From positions 310,001-374,000 of the forward strand of contig SAXG01000036.1 in the NCBI GenBank assembly GCA_012932865.1: a stretch of 64,000 nucleotides of DNA. Direction: 5' to 3'. The notes beneath the pieces were generated by a model. The model was not told the DNA's origin. It worked only from the letters and a program-made list of their open reading frames with translations, and ran no database searches. Position 1 is the first letter of the stretch, and each line of letters opens with the position of its first letter. Shown one piece after another: positions 22,428 through 34,657 of this stretch. A program made the translations under genes and the position numbers. The stretch is from Amylostereum areolatum. Lineage: Eukaryota > Basidiomycota > Agaricomycetes > Russulales > Stereaceae.

Positions 22428-22860
22428 CGCGACCGCGGGACTCAAGAGGCTGGCCCCTCTGGTCCTGGGCCTTGTCACTTCCATACTCAAGTACTCAAGC
22501 TTCAAGGCCATGCAGCACATCACTATCCTCCTTAAGTACTACTGGAACACCTGGCGTTGACCTGGCGGCCCGGAAACTTCTGATACCCCTAAGGAGTCAG
22601 ACCATTATGCCAACAGGGTCATAGCCGTCACAGGACGGGTCAAGCCTGAAGACAACTCTATGGAGATTCTTGCCACCCGGAACACTCATTTGCAGTACTC
22701 GCCGAAAACTATGGGAGTTAAGAAGCTTACGGGGGAAACGGATGGCGCAACGATATTAGAATTTTGGTACAACAGAAGGTGTGTGTTTGCCGCAGTGTCA
22801 CGGTCTTTCCAGACACATACTAATTTGCAAGATTACATAGCCTCGAGGATCACTTCGCCG
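22428..22860 (+). pseudogene. Deaminase copy F: 5' half of a transposon-split gene
   Basis: The remnant of exon 1 (about 22428-22778) is followed by an intron (GTGTGT...TACATAG, 22779-22840) and the first 20 bases of exon 2 (AGC CTC GAG GAT CAC TTC GCC G). It stops abruptly at 22860. The first roughly 150 bases of exon 1, including the start, are missing where it abuts the palindrome, and an early frameshift is present. It continues in copy G beyond the transposon. Confidence 0.75.
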
Positions 22861-22910
22861 GGAACGATAGATTTCTGTCCCAGTTCGCTACGTGTCGGTA
22901 GATCGGGACC
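22861..22910 (+). repeat. Left terminal inverted repeat of KDZ element
   Basis: Shared with the reverse complement of 34608-34657 in blocks TTTCTGTCCCA, CGCTACGT and GATCGG. The exact first base is uncertain by one position because the outermost 10 bases differ between ends. Confidence 0.75.
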
Positions 22911-22979
22911 ACGTAGCGACGTATTATGTTAACGGATTGAGTCGGCGTGCAACATGTTGTGAAAAAACAATTCTTTCTG

Positions 22980-23085
22980 TTTGTATCGTATCGACGTATC
23001 GAAACAAACAACAAGTTTTTTTTCATTGAAGCGACATATCGAGACGAAACAAACGACGTATCGACGTGTCGGCGCAGCACGTCAC
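22980..23085 (+). repeat. Subterminal repeats in KDZ left end
   Basis: Variants of CGACGTATCGA recur (near 22990, 23030 and 23055), interleaved with CAAACAACA/ACAAACGACG. Such subterminal repeats are usual transposase-binding candidates. A weaker related set (GTCGTATCAG, GACGTATTGG) is present inside the right end. Confidence 0.45.
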
Positions 23086-23130
23086 ACAATATATTAAGCT
23101 CGTCCTAAACGAGGGAGGCAGCCTGTGTGC

Positions 23131-25833
23131 ATGCCCCCACCGCAAGGCACATCCTGCGGTCGGTGTGGTCGTCCCCTTGATCGTTTCCTGACCGTCAATC
23201 GTGGCTCGTCGACTCGAGAGAACCGTGGTCGTATTCAACGTCTGGTGCGTGGTGTCGTCTCCTTGCATCTCGTCTTCAGTGTGATGTATTGACCTTACAA
23301 CTTAGTGCTCAAACCCACACTGTCCCGTCGCCGTCTTCTACACTGAGCAAGTCCAGTCCATCGACGCTTTCACCGAAGCTGAGGGTGTCATCTCGCTCAT
23401 CAACAACGATCCTACCACCGCCTCTTTCTTTACTTTCTTCCCGGACGCTGCCACCTCGGCCACTTCACAAGGCACCTTTCATCCTTCCAGCTATCATCGG
23501 CGTTCCACAAGTGACCCGTTAGGAGTCTCTCGGAGAACGGTATCTGGTGCGTACATATTTTGTTACTTATAACCAATCATGCTCTAACATTGAGGTGCTG
23601 GTCAGGTTTCGAAGTCATGGGCTCTGACGCGCTGAAGCAGGACTGCTCGCGGAAGGCCGCTGGCATATGTGATGGTCGCAATAACAAAGCGACGGAGAAA
23701 TGCACCTTCAAAATGTGTCCTCCATGCTGCAGGAAGTCTCGCCTTGGTCGCTGCGCCGTACCACATCATCGGCTATCACCCTCGGTTGCAGGCTCTCAAC
23801 AACCATCCACCTCCGCCTCCCCCATTTCTACGCCTACTCTCGGTACCTCTTTTATACCGACAAATCCCGTCTCGCTGAGCACGCCGTCGACCACTTCAGT
23901 TTCAGCTGGCACCCTACCAGTGCAGACACAACCGCCAGCTCCGACGCCTCTACCAACGACCACTTCCTTCGCACAGCCTCTCGGTCCATTGTGGACAGAG
24001 GCCCCGGCGTTTCGAGGTCTTCGAGAACAAAGTATCGCCGATGCACAAGCTGCAAGGGAGCGGAAGAAGGTGTTACAGGAGGCCACGGCGTTGGGAAAGG
24101 CGACTATCACGGGACGTATCTGGACCGTGGTAAGTGTCGAGTCTTTGTTCATATCATGCCAGTTATCTCATGCAGTAATACGACTTCAGGCTGGTACCGC
24201 GCCACATCTTGTCTCCGTTGCGGTCAAGTCGCACCCTGATTTTCTTCTCCAACAGCAAGATGAGGTCTTGTCGATCCTCCCGGCAAACACTGCTTGTGTC
24301 CAGATTTACAGTCGCAAGGAGCGTGGCTGGGTGACGACCGGTCTTAAAGCTGTACGACGACTCGCATCGGGCGAGGATGAGCTTCTCTTTCGTGTCCTTC
24401 CTCATGGTCCAGGTGGAGCACCGCTATGCGACAACGACTGTCCTGGCCTACCAGATTATGTCGTAGCATCCACACTACCATTGCGCCCTTCTTCATCCAC
24501 ACTTAAGCGACCACGAACTTTATCTGATAGCATCTCTGAAGATCAGCCGGTTCCCAAACAGGCTAGGATATCCTCCGAGTCCGTTCCTTCCCCATCCACT
24601 GCGACCATACAATGTCATCCTTCCCACCGTCGCACCATGTCAGCACCTGGTTTTATAGGTTCTCTCCATGATGCAGCGCTCACTTCCGTTCATTCATCGC
24701 CTCGTCCTGCATCCCCATTCCAAGGCCTTCCACCCATCCTTGAAGACTCTGTTGACAGCTCCGACGTCGACGACACAGTATCATCAAGTTTCTCTCATTT
24801 TGAGTCCTCTGCACCCTCTACGCCATCCTCAGTGGAGCCATTGCCAGTCTCTTCCCTTCCTCTAGTTCATCCCTCTACACGGCCATCATCTATTCCCATT
24901 CAAGACCGCAATTATGTCCTGCCTGCGGAGTATGGCGGACTCAAAGTACGCTCAGGTTCCGCTAGCGATGGTGTTGCATTTCCGACTGCATATTTCTTCT
25001 CATACGTCTTCGAGCTCATGCTGAAGGTGGAACGAGCGAAGGCAATCAACGCTTCTCGTGGCACGTCCAAACTCAAGGTCAAGGATGTCCTTAGAAGTGT
25101 CCTTCCGGACAGTCTATCGTGCGCAGAGACAAACTACAACCGCATCGCCAAAGAACTTCGTCAGGGGAATCATGCTCTATGGACGGAGTTTATTCGTCTT
25201 GGGAAGGATCCGGAGGCTGTGTACAGCAAGTATCGTGCACGTACGTTGGCACTGCCCCCCTGCAACACACCGTTTCCTCCTAAAGTTGCAGGTATGTTAT
25301 GATTGTATTACTTCGAGTGCTCAAATCCTCACTGATTTTCTCCTGTAGGCGTAATTAAATTTGATCTTGTCGACATGCTAACGAGTGCCCCCGGTCCCTC
25401 TAACGAGGTGGGCAGTCAGCCTCAGCTCTCTCACGATGCGCATGGTCAGAGTCCACCTAGTACTCAGGTCGTGTCCATCGACCAGCTTCCTTCCGATAAC
25501 GAGCTCCTGTTCGATGGCGGGTTTCCTTCCAACAACCAGCTCCATTCCGCCGATGATCTCGATCAGCCCTCGTACCCCTTTACTGACACTGCTCTGCCCA
25601 CTGTCCAATTTGACAATACTTTTGGTTTATCACCTAAGACCCTCTCCGCTCTTCTAACTCCTTATACTTCCGGAGCCATTGCCGACTGCTTGCAACCAGG
25701 CAGTGGCAGCACGGACATTGACAATGATGCCAGTGATGCTGGTCCCTCGGGTTCTCAGCCTTACACCCCAGAGATGGACATGTTTGGCATGAACAATGAT
25801 ATCCTCGGCATGAACTGGCCAGCCGTTGGATGA
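23131..25833 (+). CDS. KDZ-element accessory protein with GRF-type and Cys-cluster zinc motifs
   Basis: Exons 23131-23244, 23306-23546, 23606-24129, 24190-25240 and 25349-25833 join to about 804 residues. The N-terminus has CGRCGRPLDRF followed by ENRGRIQRLCSNPHC, a C-x2-C...C-x4-C pattern like a GRF zinc finger and interrupted by intron 1. Near residue 130 lies a second cluster, CSRKAAGICDGRNNKATEKC then CPPCCRK and CAVPHH. A Ser/Thr/Pro-rich linker follows, then a globular block (AGTAPHLVSVAVKSHP...VQIYSRKERGW), and an acidic Asn/Asp/Met-rich tail. It probably binds nucleic acid for the element. I do not know a named function. All introns are GT-AG and no lesion is visible, so it may still be expressed. 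Confidence 0.65.
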
Positions 25834-28800
25834 TAACCACTACTATACATCTTCTAATCACCCTGTTGTCAGTCAACACTGCGCTTTGTCAGTACATAGC
25901 TAACTATACACCCTCACCATGCCCCCCATTCCCCCATTCTTCACGACCTCTCACGTTCACTAGATCTACCATATAATGTTACATAGTGCACTATATTTGT
26001 ATAATCAATTTGCTTTGATCTTGAGCATTTGAGCATGTACTGAGCTCTGAGCAAAACATCATGAGCGGGAGTGCGGCACAGCTGCACGGACGCACGCGTG
26101 CCCAGAGGGACGGGCCAATGTCTAACGAGGAATACCAATCCACAGATGTGCATCCACCTCCTCTTGCTCGCTTCGAACGCGACCGATGCAGTCGCGGCGT
26201 GCGACGCACGTACGCACGGCGTCGGTCACGTATCGCAGGAGGTGGGACACACATTTCGCTCTTCGGGAGGTTTGGTGAGTGGTACACACTCGCGTTCGTG
26301 TTTCGATGCTGACGGGTACTTGCAGCGTGCAACGGGATTACTGGGTGTGCGTCCTTCTCTTTCCCATCTACTTTTCTGCCCACGCAACTCGGTGTCCCAT
26401 CTCTCATCAGCACTCGGGCCACGCTCTCATTACACAGCTCCACCCGATGGTAAGTTTTACTCCTGTACATCGGGCGGGTTCGTGCTTACCAGACTTCCAC
26501 CAGACGATTCCCAGGGCGTGGCTTGCCACGCCGTCTGCCCTCCTGTGGTCGGCCTGCGGATGGAATTTCACATCCCCTGAAACCTCGAACGTTCCAGGTT
26601 TTGGCCTGTTTTGGCCCCGCGGCGAGCGCACTCGCAGGGGCGGGATCCGCGCGGACGTCCACGCCACGTTGACACTCAGGGCGCACGCGTGCACGGAGCG
26701 CGGATACCTGTGGCATTTGGCGAGGTTAGTTCGATTCTCGAAGCGGGCGAGGAAGGACTTACTGACCATTCCGTCCACAGGTCCGGCCTCCAAGCACACC
26801 CCGCGCGCTCAACCTGCGTGCGGAGCTGCGGACGCCAAATGGAGGCTACAAACCCTCGAAATTTCGAGGTTTCGGCCCCCACAGCGAGCGGATGACCCCG
26901 CCCACGAAAGATGGGGGGAGGCGTACCTGTCGACGTTGCGTCAATGGGAGCGTGGTGCAGCCGTGCGGACCCCGTGAATGCCGTCCTGATCAGAGGCGTG
27001 CGCGAGAGAACGGCACGGAAGCTGACCTTGTTTGCTGTGCTTCAGGCCTCCGAACGCGAACGCGATTCCCTGCAAACACGATTGGACGCGAACAACGACG
27101 TCGCCACGTGCGATGCACGCGTGTACGCCGTTGTTCGCGTGGCGCGTGCGCTGTGGGTGCGTCGGGGGAGGGTCACTAATAATGTTCGGCGGGGAACGGA
27201 GACGCGGAGGAGGTGAGTATTCGTGATTGCCGTGGAAATGTGCGCGATTCACCTTCGTGCTTTTCCATCGCCCGTCTCCCTGCGTTCGACTTTCCCCTTC
27301 TTAGTTCAAGCGGGGTGGACTGGCGTCGCCAGGGCGTTGGCCACGTCTACGCCGTGCGCTTTCATTCATCGTTCCGTGGTACATCGTGTTCTGCTGTGCT
27401 TGAAGGAACTTGCGCTGACGATGGACGTGCAGAGAATGGCGGGGAGCACGGTAGAGGGGCAAGAAGGGGGACGCGATCAGCGGCGGATCTGTGCGCAGCG
27501 AGGGTGATCTCTCACCTGGCAGAGTCTCCCCCGCATTTGGGAAGGCGGGGCGTGAAACCGGCGGACTAGACGGATGAGGTGAGCAATCGGGAGCGTGTAG
27601 AGGGTGCATTTACTCACCTCGCGCGGTTTCAGTACACATCTCGGGGCGCAACGGCAGGGAGGGCCCAGGGGACGGGACGAGAAGGACGGAGGGATGGAGG
27701 GACAGAGGGATGGAGGGACGGAGGGACGGAGTGAGAAGGGAGCGGACGAGATGGCGGAATGTAAATAAACGTACGGATGGATGTCGGGAAAGGCGCAAGT
27801 TGGCGGGCCAGGGTGATGGACGGTTTCGGCTAGATAGCGTGAGTGACGGCGTGAAGGAAACAGAGAGACACGCACCGGGGGCGAGAGGACACTCCGTCGG
27901 TGCAGCAGCGAGCAGGGAATGCGAGTCGTCGGTGCCATAGAGGACAGGGAAAGTACCCGAGTCCTCGTTTTATCCGTGAACGCGTTCTGCCTGGGATGCG
28001 GCGGGCGAGGGTGATTGGACGAGCGAGGAATGGGAGACGAGTAGGCCGTCACGACGGTGCTCGGCGTGTCGACTTTGGGACACAGAGTCCCAAACTAGGC
28101 GCCCAAGCCGCGAAGCGGTGCCAGTAAGGTGTGACTCACCTGTCGTCTGAGGTTTAGCTTCCGCGTTGTCCTCCCCTGCTCCCAGTCGTTGTGCGTGTGT
28201 GACCGTCATGGTGTACATTCTGGGGACTGGTGAGATTTCTCATCCCTTCCGCAGATTGATCCCAAGACTCACCGACTCACTTGAGTTCCGTTCAGACCTG
28301 TCCTCACCCCGTCGTCATTCACTGCACCGATCGAGTGCGTGGGTCGTCATCGTTGTGTACATTCTAGAACCCAGTAAGTTTTCTCGTTTCGTTCGTCAAT
28401 CAATTCAGAGACTCACTGTTGAATCAGGTGTCGAGGGTACAAATCGCTTCCCGCTCGCGGGAGTGCCCGGCGGGCGTGGATTGCGCGGGAAGGCCCTTCG
28501 CAGTGGGGCGGTGGGCTTGCAGATAAATGGGGAGATCCCGCACGTGCCGAGCCCAGTCGAACGTCACGAAGACGTTGCTCATGTTTACGGGGAGCGGCGG
28601 GATGTGTGGTAAGTTCTTCACCGCGTCTGAATCCAGTCTCGTGCTCACCTTGTACCCCGACGTCCAGACGTATGCCGTATATTCGGACCATGCGAGAAGA
28701 GGGCGGCGAGCTCAAACCTTACTACGCCGTTCCCGTGTAGTAGCAGTGGCTAGCAGGGAGTCACAGTGCAGTAAACGCACGGGACTGCGAGGCTGCGTCG

Positions 28801-30360
28801 CTTTCCCTGTTTTCAACTCTCAGCGCTCTCAGCTCTCGTCCTCTCTCTCATATTCCTACCCCTCCGATCTCATGTACCCCATCCCATACCACCCGGACTA
28901 TCTGAGCCAAATGTTCAACCAGGTTGTCGAATTGCACACGATCCCGAGCGACAACTCGGACACAGACACCACTTACGACACGCCCATCAAACGCAGGCGG
29001 CTGTCCAGCTCGTCCACAACCGATCGTCCGTGGTCTCCAACTCGTCCTTTGGAGACTTCTCAAGCTCGGGCACCTCCGTTTTCCAGGGCCTCAGGTATGG
29101 CGTCGTATCCTGGGCTTATCGACCATCACTCATGAATCATTGGCTAGTTATTTTGCATCCGGCACTGGCACTGCAGTGGACTTGTTGGGGCACTCCTTCT
29201 GCTCGCGCCTGCAAACCCATCCGTTGTTTCCCTTCCAATCCCTCCTGCCCCGACGTCTCCACCTCCTTCACCCCCTACCGTCATCACGTGTCCACCCGCC
29301 GCCACGACCCCATCTCCGTCCCCGCCTCGATCAACTCCTCCGCCTTCCCCACTTTCCGGTCTGCGCGTCTACCGGATGCCCCAACTTGCGACGATGATCA
29401 TGCGTCGTCGCGAACGAACCGGGTCGTCTGCCATAACCTACCAGCCGGCGTGGGCGCGTCAAGATCCTGAGTCCACTCTCGAAAACGACGGTCGTTCTGG
29501 ACTCGACTGTCGAGCATCAAATGAACCCTTGACCTTCCAACCCTACCCTGTCTTTCATCGACTCCCATACCCTGCCATCCTCTGCATTTCCCCCCTCACA
29601 TTCATCGCTCTACCTCTGGTTCCAGGTCTTCAAGGATTCATTGTCTTCTTTCATCATTCGATGCACATACAACTCATACATCTCGGATTAGGACGCCGAC
29701 ATCGCTCTCGTGTATCATTATGTCTTGTCTATACTGCGCCGCCCTCCTAATCGTCCTCATCCACTCTCTTCCTTGTCACGACGCCCTCACGATCCGCTCC
29801 TTCGCTCTGTTGTCCCTACGCAGTCAGGTCGGGGCAAGGCACCTTACCCTCCTATAACCTCTCTCGATAGGCATCCTTCTATTTTATCCACGTTCGGGTC
29901 GCTACCTTTTTTCTCTAACCGTGGCCTTCCCCGCGTGAAGTTGTTGCATTGCTTCCTTGGGTTCTTCACTCCCGGTGCGCGGAACAAGAAGACGGATGTT
30001 TCCCCGCCACGAAGACCCGCGTTGGGCCATTCTTTCCCATCGGCGTATTCACTCACGCTTATCGCCCATTGAAGAGGGCACGGCGGCCACGCGACGAGGG
30101 GTTGTACGGCTCTCATCCTGCATCCGCCACACCGAAGAATAGGTCATGACGTACCCCGACAGTGCACTCACTCTGACCCTGCTGCAATCCTGACGCAAAT
30201 CGCGGAGGACTGGGATGTCCATCGATAGGATACAAGAGCCGCCGTACCAAAGGCACCCTCACCTTGGGATTCAGCAGTATAAAGTCTGGACTAAAATACC
30301 GCACAAGAGCCCAGAGCTCGCCGCGCTGTTCTTCCTCCCTCTCGTCCTCCCCATCGACCG
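25834..30360. other. KDZ cargo region, unresolved
   Basis: About 4.5 kb with many short open stretches and plausible splice signals but no protein I recognise. Suggestive pieces are a coiled-coil-like plus-strand stretch at 26911-27216 (KLTLFAVLQASERERDSLQ), and a minus-strand piece at 28424-28648 (MSNVFVTFDWARHVRDLPIY). At 28872-29095 there is a plus-strand start (MYPIPYHPDYLSQMFNQVVE) followed by a GTATGG donor and Pro-rich frames to 29750. Pairs of similar blocks suggest internal duplication. I do not assert complete genes here. Confidence 0.4.
27665..27735 (+). repeat. GGAGGGAY octamer tandem repeat
   Basis: Roughly eight head-to-tail units of GGAGGGAC/GGAGGGAT with minor variants (GGACAGAGGG) lie within the KDZ cargo. 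Purine-rich on this strand. Confidence 0.7.
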
Positions 30361-30363
30361 CAC

Positions 30364-30600
30364 GATGCTCGCGCTCACATTTCTCGCACTGGCGCTGCCC
30401 CTCGCAGGCGTGTCCGCGACGCCGCTCGCCCGCGACATGGTCGTGCACGAGAAACGCGATGCGGTCCCGCCGGATCCGTCAAGCTCGGTGCAGCGCCTGC
30501 CGCGCAGACGTTGACGCTCCGACTTGGGCTCGTGCAGAGCGACCCGGCGGGGCTCGAGGAGCGGCTCATGGGCCGAGCAGCGCCGATTACAGTGCGTAGT
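30364..30600 (+). pseudogene. Sedolisin (S53 tripeptidyl-peptidase) prodomain fragment
   Basis: It starts with a signal peptide (MLALTFLALALPLAGVSATP) and MVVHEKRDAVPPD. It then shifts frame to KLGAAPAAQTLTLRLGLVQS and DPAGLEERL, and shifts again to SSADYS before a GT donor. These are the first parts of the pro-kumamolisin activation domain of secreted acid serine peptidases. At least two frameshifts and the loss of everything downstream make it a relic. It lies inside the KDZ element, so it is captured or transduced host sequence. Confidence 0.6.
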
Positions 30601-30710
30601 TCGGCGTTCGGGTTGGCGTTAGCCTATTAGCGGTATGCTTCCTAGATATCCTTCCTCGCACCTGCCATCATTTGAACCACCCCACCAGATCTTACCCGTC
30701 GTATTCCCTC

Positions 30711-31257
30711 TGATGTACTCGCTTGTACTCCCGCGTCCGACCGAGGAGGAGAAGGTGCGCGTGCGTCAAGAAGCGGAGTGCAAGGCCAAAGAAGAAGAGG
30801 AACGCAGGGACAAGGAGGCGGCACTGAAGAGGGAGCTCGCAGAGAAGAAGAAGAGAGAGGAGGAGGAGAAAGAGGAGGTGGCAGGAGGGGAAGTGAGAGA
30901 AGAGGAGGTGAGGAGACATGAGGAGGAGGAGCGAAGGCAAACGGAGGAGCTGCAGGAGCAGGAGGGCGAGCGGAGGCAGCTGGGTATGACTACTCCCGAC
31001 CGCGACTGGCGCGAAGCCCGCCACACGCTCAAGGTAAGGCCTTTCGACTTATCTCACTCTCCCTTTGGACTGTTCTTTGTACTTCTCATTCAACCTCCGT
31101 TGTCAATGCTAACCGCAACTTATAGTGTATTCTAAGTCCTGAAGGGGGATCCTATGCGCACCGCTCGGAAAGCAACATGTCCGGAGGCTGCAATAACAAC
31201 AACTGGTCCACCGGCGAGCTCAAGTACCCCTTCGGCCTCGGAGGGTATCCGCCCTAG
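30711..31257 (+). CDS. Glu/Lys/Arg-rich coiled-coil hypothetical protein
   Basis: Two exons, 30711-31033 and 31126-31257, with a GTAAGG...TTATAG intron in phase 0. Almost all of exon 1 is a charged helix (ECKAKEEEERRDKEAALKRE and similar) expected to form a coiled coil. Exon 2 is short and Gly/Asn-rich, ending GLGGYPP. No family is recognised. The coding is supported by the frame staying open across the purine-rich repeat and the good intron, but low complexity makes this uncertain. Confidence 0.4.
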
Positions 31258-32165
31258 ACGCCAGTCCGACATGCTGCGTGGATGAGGCAGGAACAGCGGT
31301 GCGCCATTCTAGCACCCGCCCATGCTGCCGCCGACGCACTTCCCCACTCCATCCACCCACTGATGCTCCCGCAGATGACGGAGGAGTCCCCATTGACTTC
31401 TTGCACCCACCCATGCTCCCCTCCGAAGACGGCGACGCGCTGTTCTCGGCGTACCTGCATCCGCTGATGATACTCCCCGAGAAGGATATGGGCTCGCAGC
31501 CGCACCCGCCAATATTCCTGAGCGACTAACAATGGTGGGGGGGAATCAGTTGGGTGGGGACGAAGGATCGCTCTAGGCGGTGTTTGGTCGTCAGCTCTCG
31601 GTCGTTGTTCAATTGTGGGTGTGGGTTCATAGGTACCTCGTCTCATTTATCATGTCCGCCTCGTTTCTTTACTGTAGCCATCGCCTCGTCCGTCTCATCT
31701 GTCTCGCTTCGTTTTGACCTTACAATTTCCTTTTGTTTGCCAAGGCTATGGTTCCCGATCTTATTTTACGAGTGCTCTGATGAGGCTTATATTCGGGACA
31801 AATAACTACTGGTACAACGGTGGCGGCAAACCTCAACAAGCTCCCGACGCGCCCGCTGCCCACTGGTAGGTGTCGTCCCTGCACCCAACATTCCCACCGC
31901 TGCACTTACCCGACGTGCACGCATGTCAAATACTATTCACGCAACCGTGCCCCCATACCCATCACCCATGTCCACTCGACCGTCCCTGCGCCAACGCGCT
32001 CGTTTAGGAGAGTGTGCATGTCAGCCGCGGGGAGGTGGCGGCGGACTGGATCATTTGGTCTGGTCAATGTCTATGCTCGAGGGCGACTATCGTTTAGGTC
32101 CTTGAGCTGCTCAGGTCGGCGGCGGTGCATAGCTAGTGGAAGAACTTGGCATAAATATAAGTAGA
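31258..32165. other. KDZ interior without confident gene
   Basis: A plus-strand frame to 31529 repeats a His-Pro-Pro/Leu-Met-Leu-Pro motif (FLHPPMLPSED, YLHPLMILPEKD, PHPPIFLSD) and ends at a stop. It may be the C-terminus of an unplaced gene. Nothing recognisable is seen from 31530 to 32165. Confidence 0.35.
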
Positions 32166-32169
32166 TTCC

Positions 32170-34371
32170 TCAAGACAGAAGCATGGTTCGAGGAATTTCG
32201 AAAGGGTACGCATCTCGCTCTCGGAGATCGTCAATTATCATACGATTCCGGAGCTTGACCATCTCGTCGAGAAAGAAATTGTATCGATCTGGCCGCATCT
32301 CCCTCACTATAGCCCCAAAGCCTCCAATCCAGGCGTTTGTCATTTCTGCTGCTGAGGTGTTAAATCACCACCGTCCATTGACGACAAGATCCGGAAACAT
32401 GGCGGGGTTACAATACTGACCACAGAACGCATCTGTTTCTTTGTGCTTCGTCTTCATGTGGAAGACATCGACAGGCATGGCGATCCCATCAAAGTAGGTA
32501 TCTCCGCATTTTTGAACATGTTTCTTGAAGCTGCAGGCATTGTCGTAGCTGAGCGCCTGTGGCAAGGATTGTGGGGTTGGGAAGGCAACATGCAGAAATT
32601 TCTGCAGTTCGTTTGAGTGGAGAAACCACGCAGAGAAAAGAGTCACGTACAGCAGCACCATCTAAACCTTCCGAGCCATAAAATGTCGCACGAGCAAGCA
32701 TAACCCCACATGTAGCCACACAAAGCTGTTCACCGTGAGTGCGACGACGGCCAAACCGTGCGCGGGGCCTCGAGTTTCCTGTATCCGGCTTGGTGGGGCA
32801 CCCTTCCTCTACAATGGGCTGCTCTCCATCCACAGTGACCTCTGTCAGCTCCTCGGTCATACCCTCGTCATTATCCTCGACACGGCTGGTTTTCAGACGC
32901 TCGAGACGACGCCGCAGCTGGAACAGTGCCGAGTGCCCACTAAGGTCCTCCAACTCACGGTGATCAGGCTGGTCGCATGTCCTAAACCCAGGAGATGCAG
33001 TGACGTCACACCCGACGACGACGCACAGTGCATCCATGGATGCATGTTCTTCGCAGAAGCGGGCGCGCTGCGTAGGCAAACGACCTTTGCAGTCATGCAC
33101 GTTGCAGCAGGGATGTCCAATTGTCACGCCATCCATCACAGCTGCACGAATGACGTCTGAAAGCCACAATGGTGAGGAAATGGTAATACCTAGGAGCAAA
33201 GTCGGGCACTTACTATATTTGCCGTCTTTCTCCATATGCGCGCAACACTTGTCACAAGCGTGGTTCCAGCTTTCTTGGCCAGGTCCTACCATGGCAAGGT
33301 TTCGGTCATAAAGTGCTTTGTGAAGTCGAGCGGCCGCGGTGTCGTCATTTATGTGCTCCAGATGTTTTCCTCGCTCAGAATGGTCTCGAAGCAAGGCGAG
33401 GAGAAAGAACGCGTCCCAGACGAGCGGAGTGGTTAGAGAAGGAGTGATTGGCCAGTCTGGAGGAAAGTAATCAAGGCGTTCACGATGTTCAAGATTATAT
33501 ATGCGGGCACTGTTCGTGGCGGAAACCCTGAACGCACTGTCAGTTCAGAAAGTCGAATGACTACTACAAATGACTCACCATGCGCAGACGAAGGAGTTGG
33601 TAAACCGATCACAGAGAGACGTCTCGACGTAGACGTGGGTGGCGACGTGAATGGCAGGTGGAACGCCTTGATAATATGTACGCATAGTTGCATGTTCGTG
33701 AACGTAGAAGGTAGGATAGTATCTGGTGTTGCATCCTAAATAGCAAGCGAGGTTAGTGACAGCTAAATAGATTTAGATGCGGACTCACGCCTGCACGTCG
33801 CCGCAAACGAGAGGCCAGGGACAGGACCGCATTCCCTCGAAAAGTAGACGATGCGAGTGGAGGTGAGATGAGCGAGCTCTTGCTCTTCGCCGTGCATCCG
33901 TCCCTGTCTGATGTAGACGCACTGAGGGTCGAGGCAAACACGGGTGGGAGGATATAGATTATAGAAGGCTGGAATAGAAGTGTCAGCGGTGAATGTATAC
34001 AATCAAAGAGCACGCGCACCAACAGCAAACAGCAAACCATGCTGCCGAAAGGTATCCACCAGATCTCCTCCTACAGAAAGGAGATGTTGCCGTTCGGAGA
34101 CTGAGGGTCCGAAAGACCAGGCCAGCTCTCCGAGCGTCGACCACACCGCGCTGACGGTCAGTAAGTTTGCTTGCAGAACTGATGACAGGAAATGGGCGAT
34201 CTCGGGCGGAAGGAGTGGTGGCGGGCCGGGGAAGGAACGCGCTTGATACCAAGACAGGCGGGGCTTGAGGTGGGCGATAAGACGAAAGAAGAGAGCAAGC
34301 GAGTCGATTGACAAGGCGTCCACCACGTCGGGGCGCGTGATGACGGTTGAGATGAGAGTGCGGAAAGACAT
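32170..34371 (-). pseudogene. KDZ transposase (one nonsense codon near the C-terminus)
   Basis: At least six exons: 34371-34020, 33968-33789, 33735-33579, one from 33527, then further ones split by introns near 33208-33155 and 32661-32610. The N-terminus has LKPRLSWYQARSFPGPPPLL. It is followed by the Cys clusters seen with KDZ transposases (RVCLDPQC...ATCRRC, then GHPCCNVHDCKG, FCEEH and GCDV). The catalytic part has CGVMLARATFYGSEGLDGAA, YDNACSFKKHV, DVFHMKTKHKETD and, after the break, TSAAEMTNAWIGGFGAIVRE. TGA at 32365-32367 follows NGRW. Homologous sequence continues to a natural TGA at 32170-32172. The stop removes about 65 residues of the conserved core, so transposition would probably need another source of enzyme. 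Confidence 0.8.
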
Positions 34372-34607
34372 GGGGACGACGGGAGGGGGGAAATTATGTC
34401 GACCTCAGTACAGCGAGGTGTCTTAAAGGGTTTCAGCCGACCCCGTCGCTCCGTCGCCTCGTCACTCCGATACATCACCCAGTCATTGTTCAGACAATCC
34501 GTCGAAAAGTAGTGCCAAGGGTTCACCAATACGTCGCCACGACGCGACGACACGAAGCAACAGATCTGCCGTTTTATCGGACATGCTGATACGACCTGTC
34601 TCTTTTT

Positions 34608-34657
34608 GGTCCGATCTGTAGCGACGTAGCGGGATGGGACAGAAACTTCATGTTCTG
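34608..34657 (-). repeat. Right terminal inverted repeat of KDZ element
   Basis: Read in reverse complement it mirrors 22861-22910. About 240 bases between this repeat and the transposase start hold no gene. Confidence 0.75.

Noticed and set aside
22861..34657. LTR retrotransposon as the inserted element
   Set aside because: Ends are inverted, not direct, repeats; the target duplication is 9 bp and the enzyme is a KDZ transposase.
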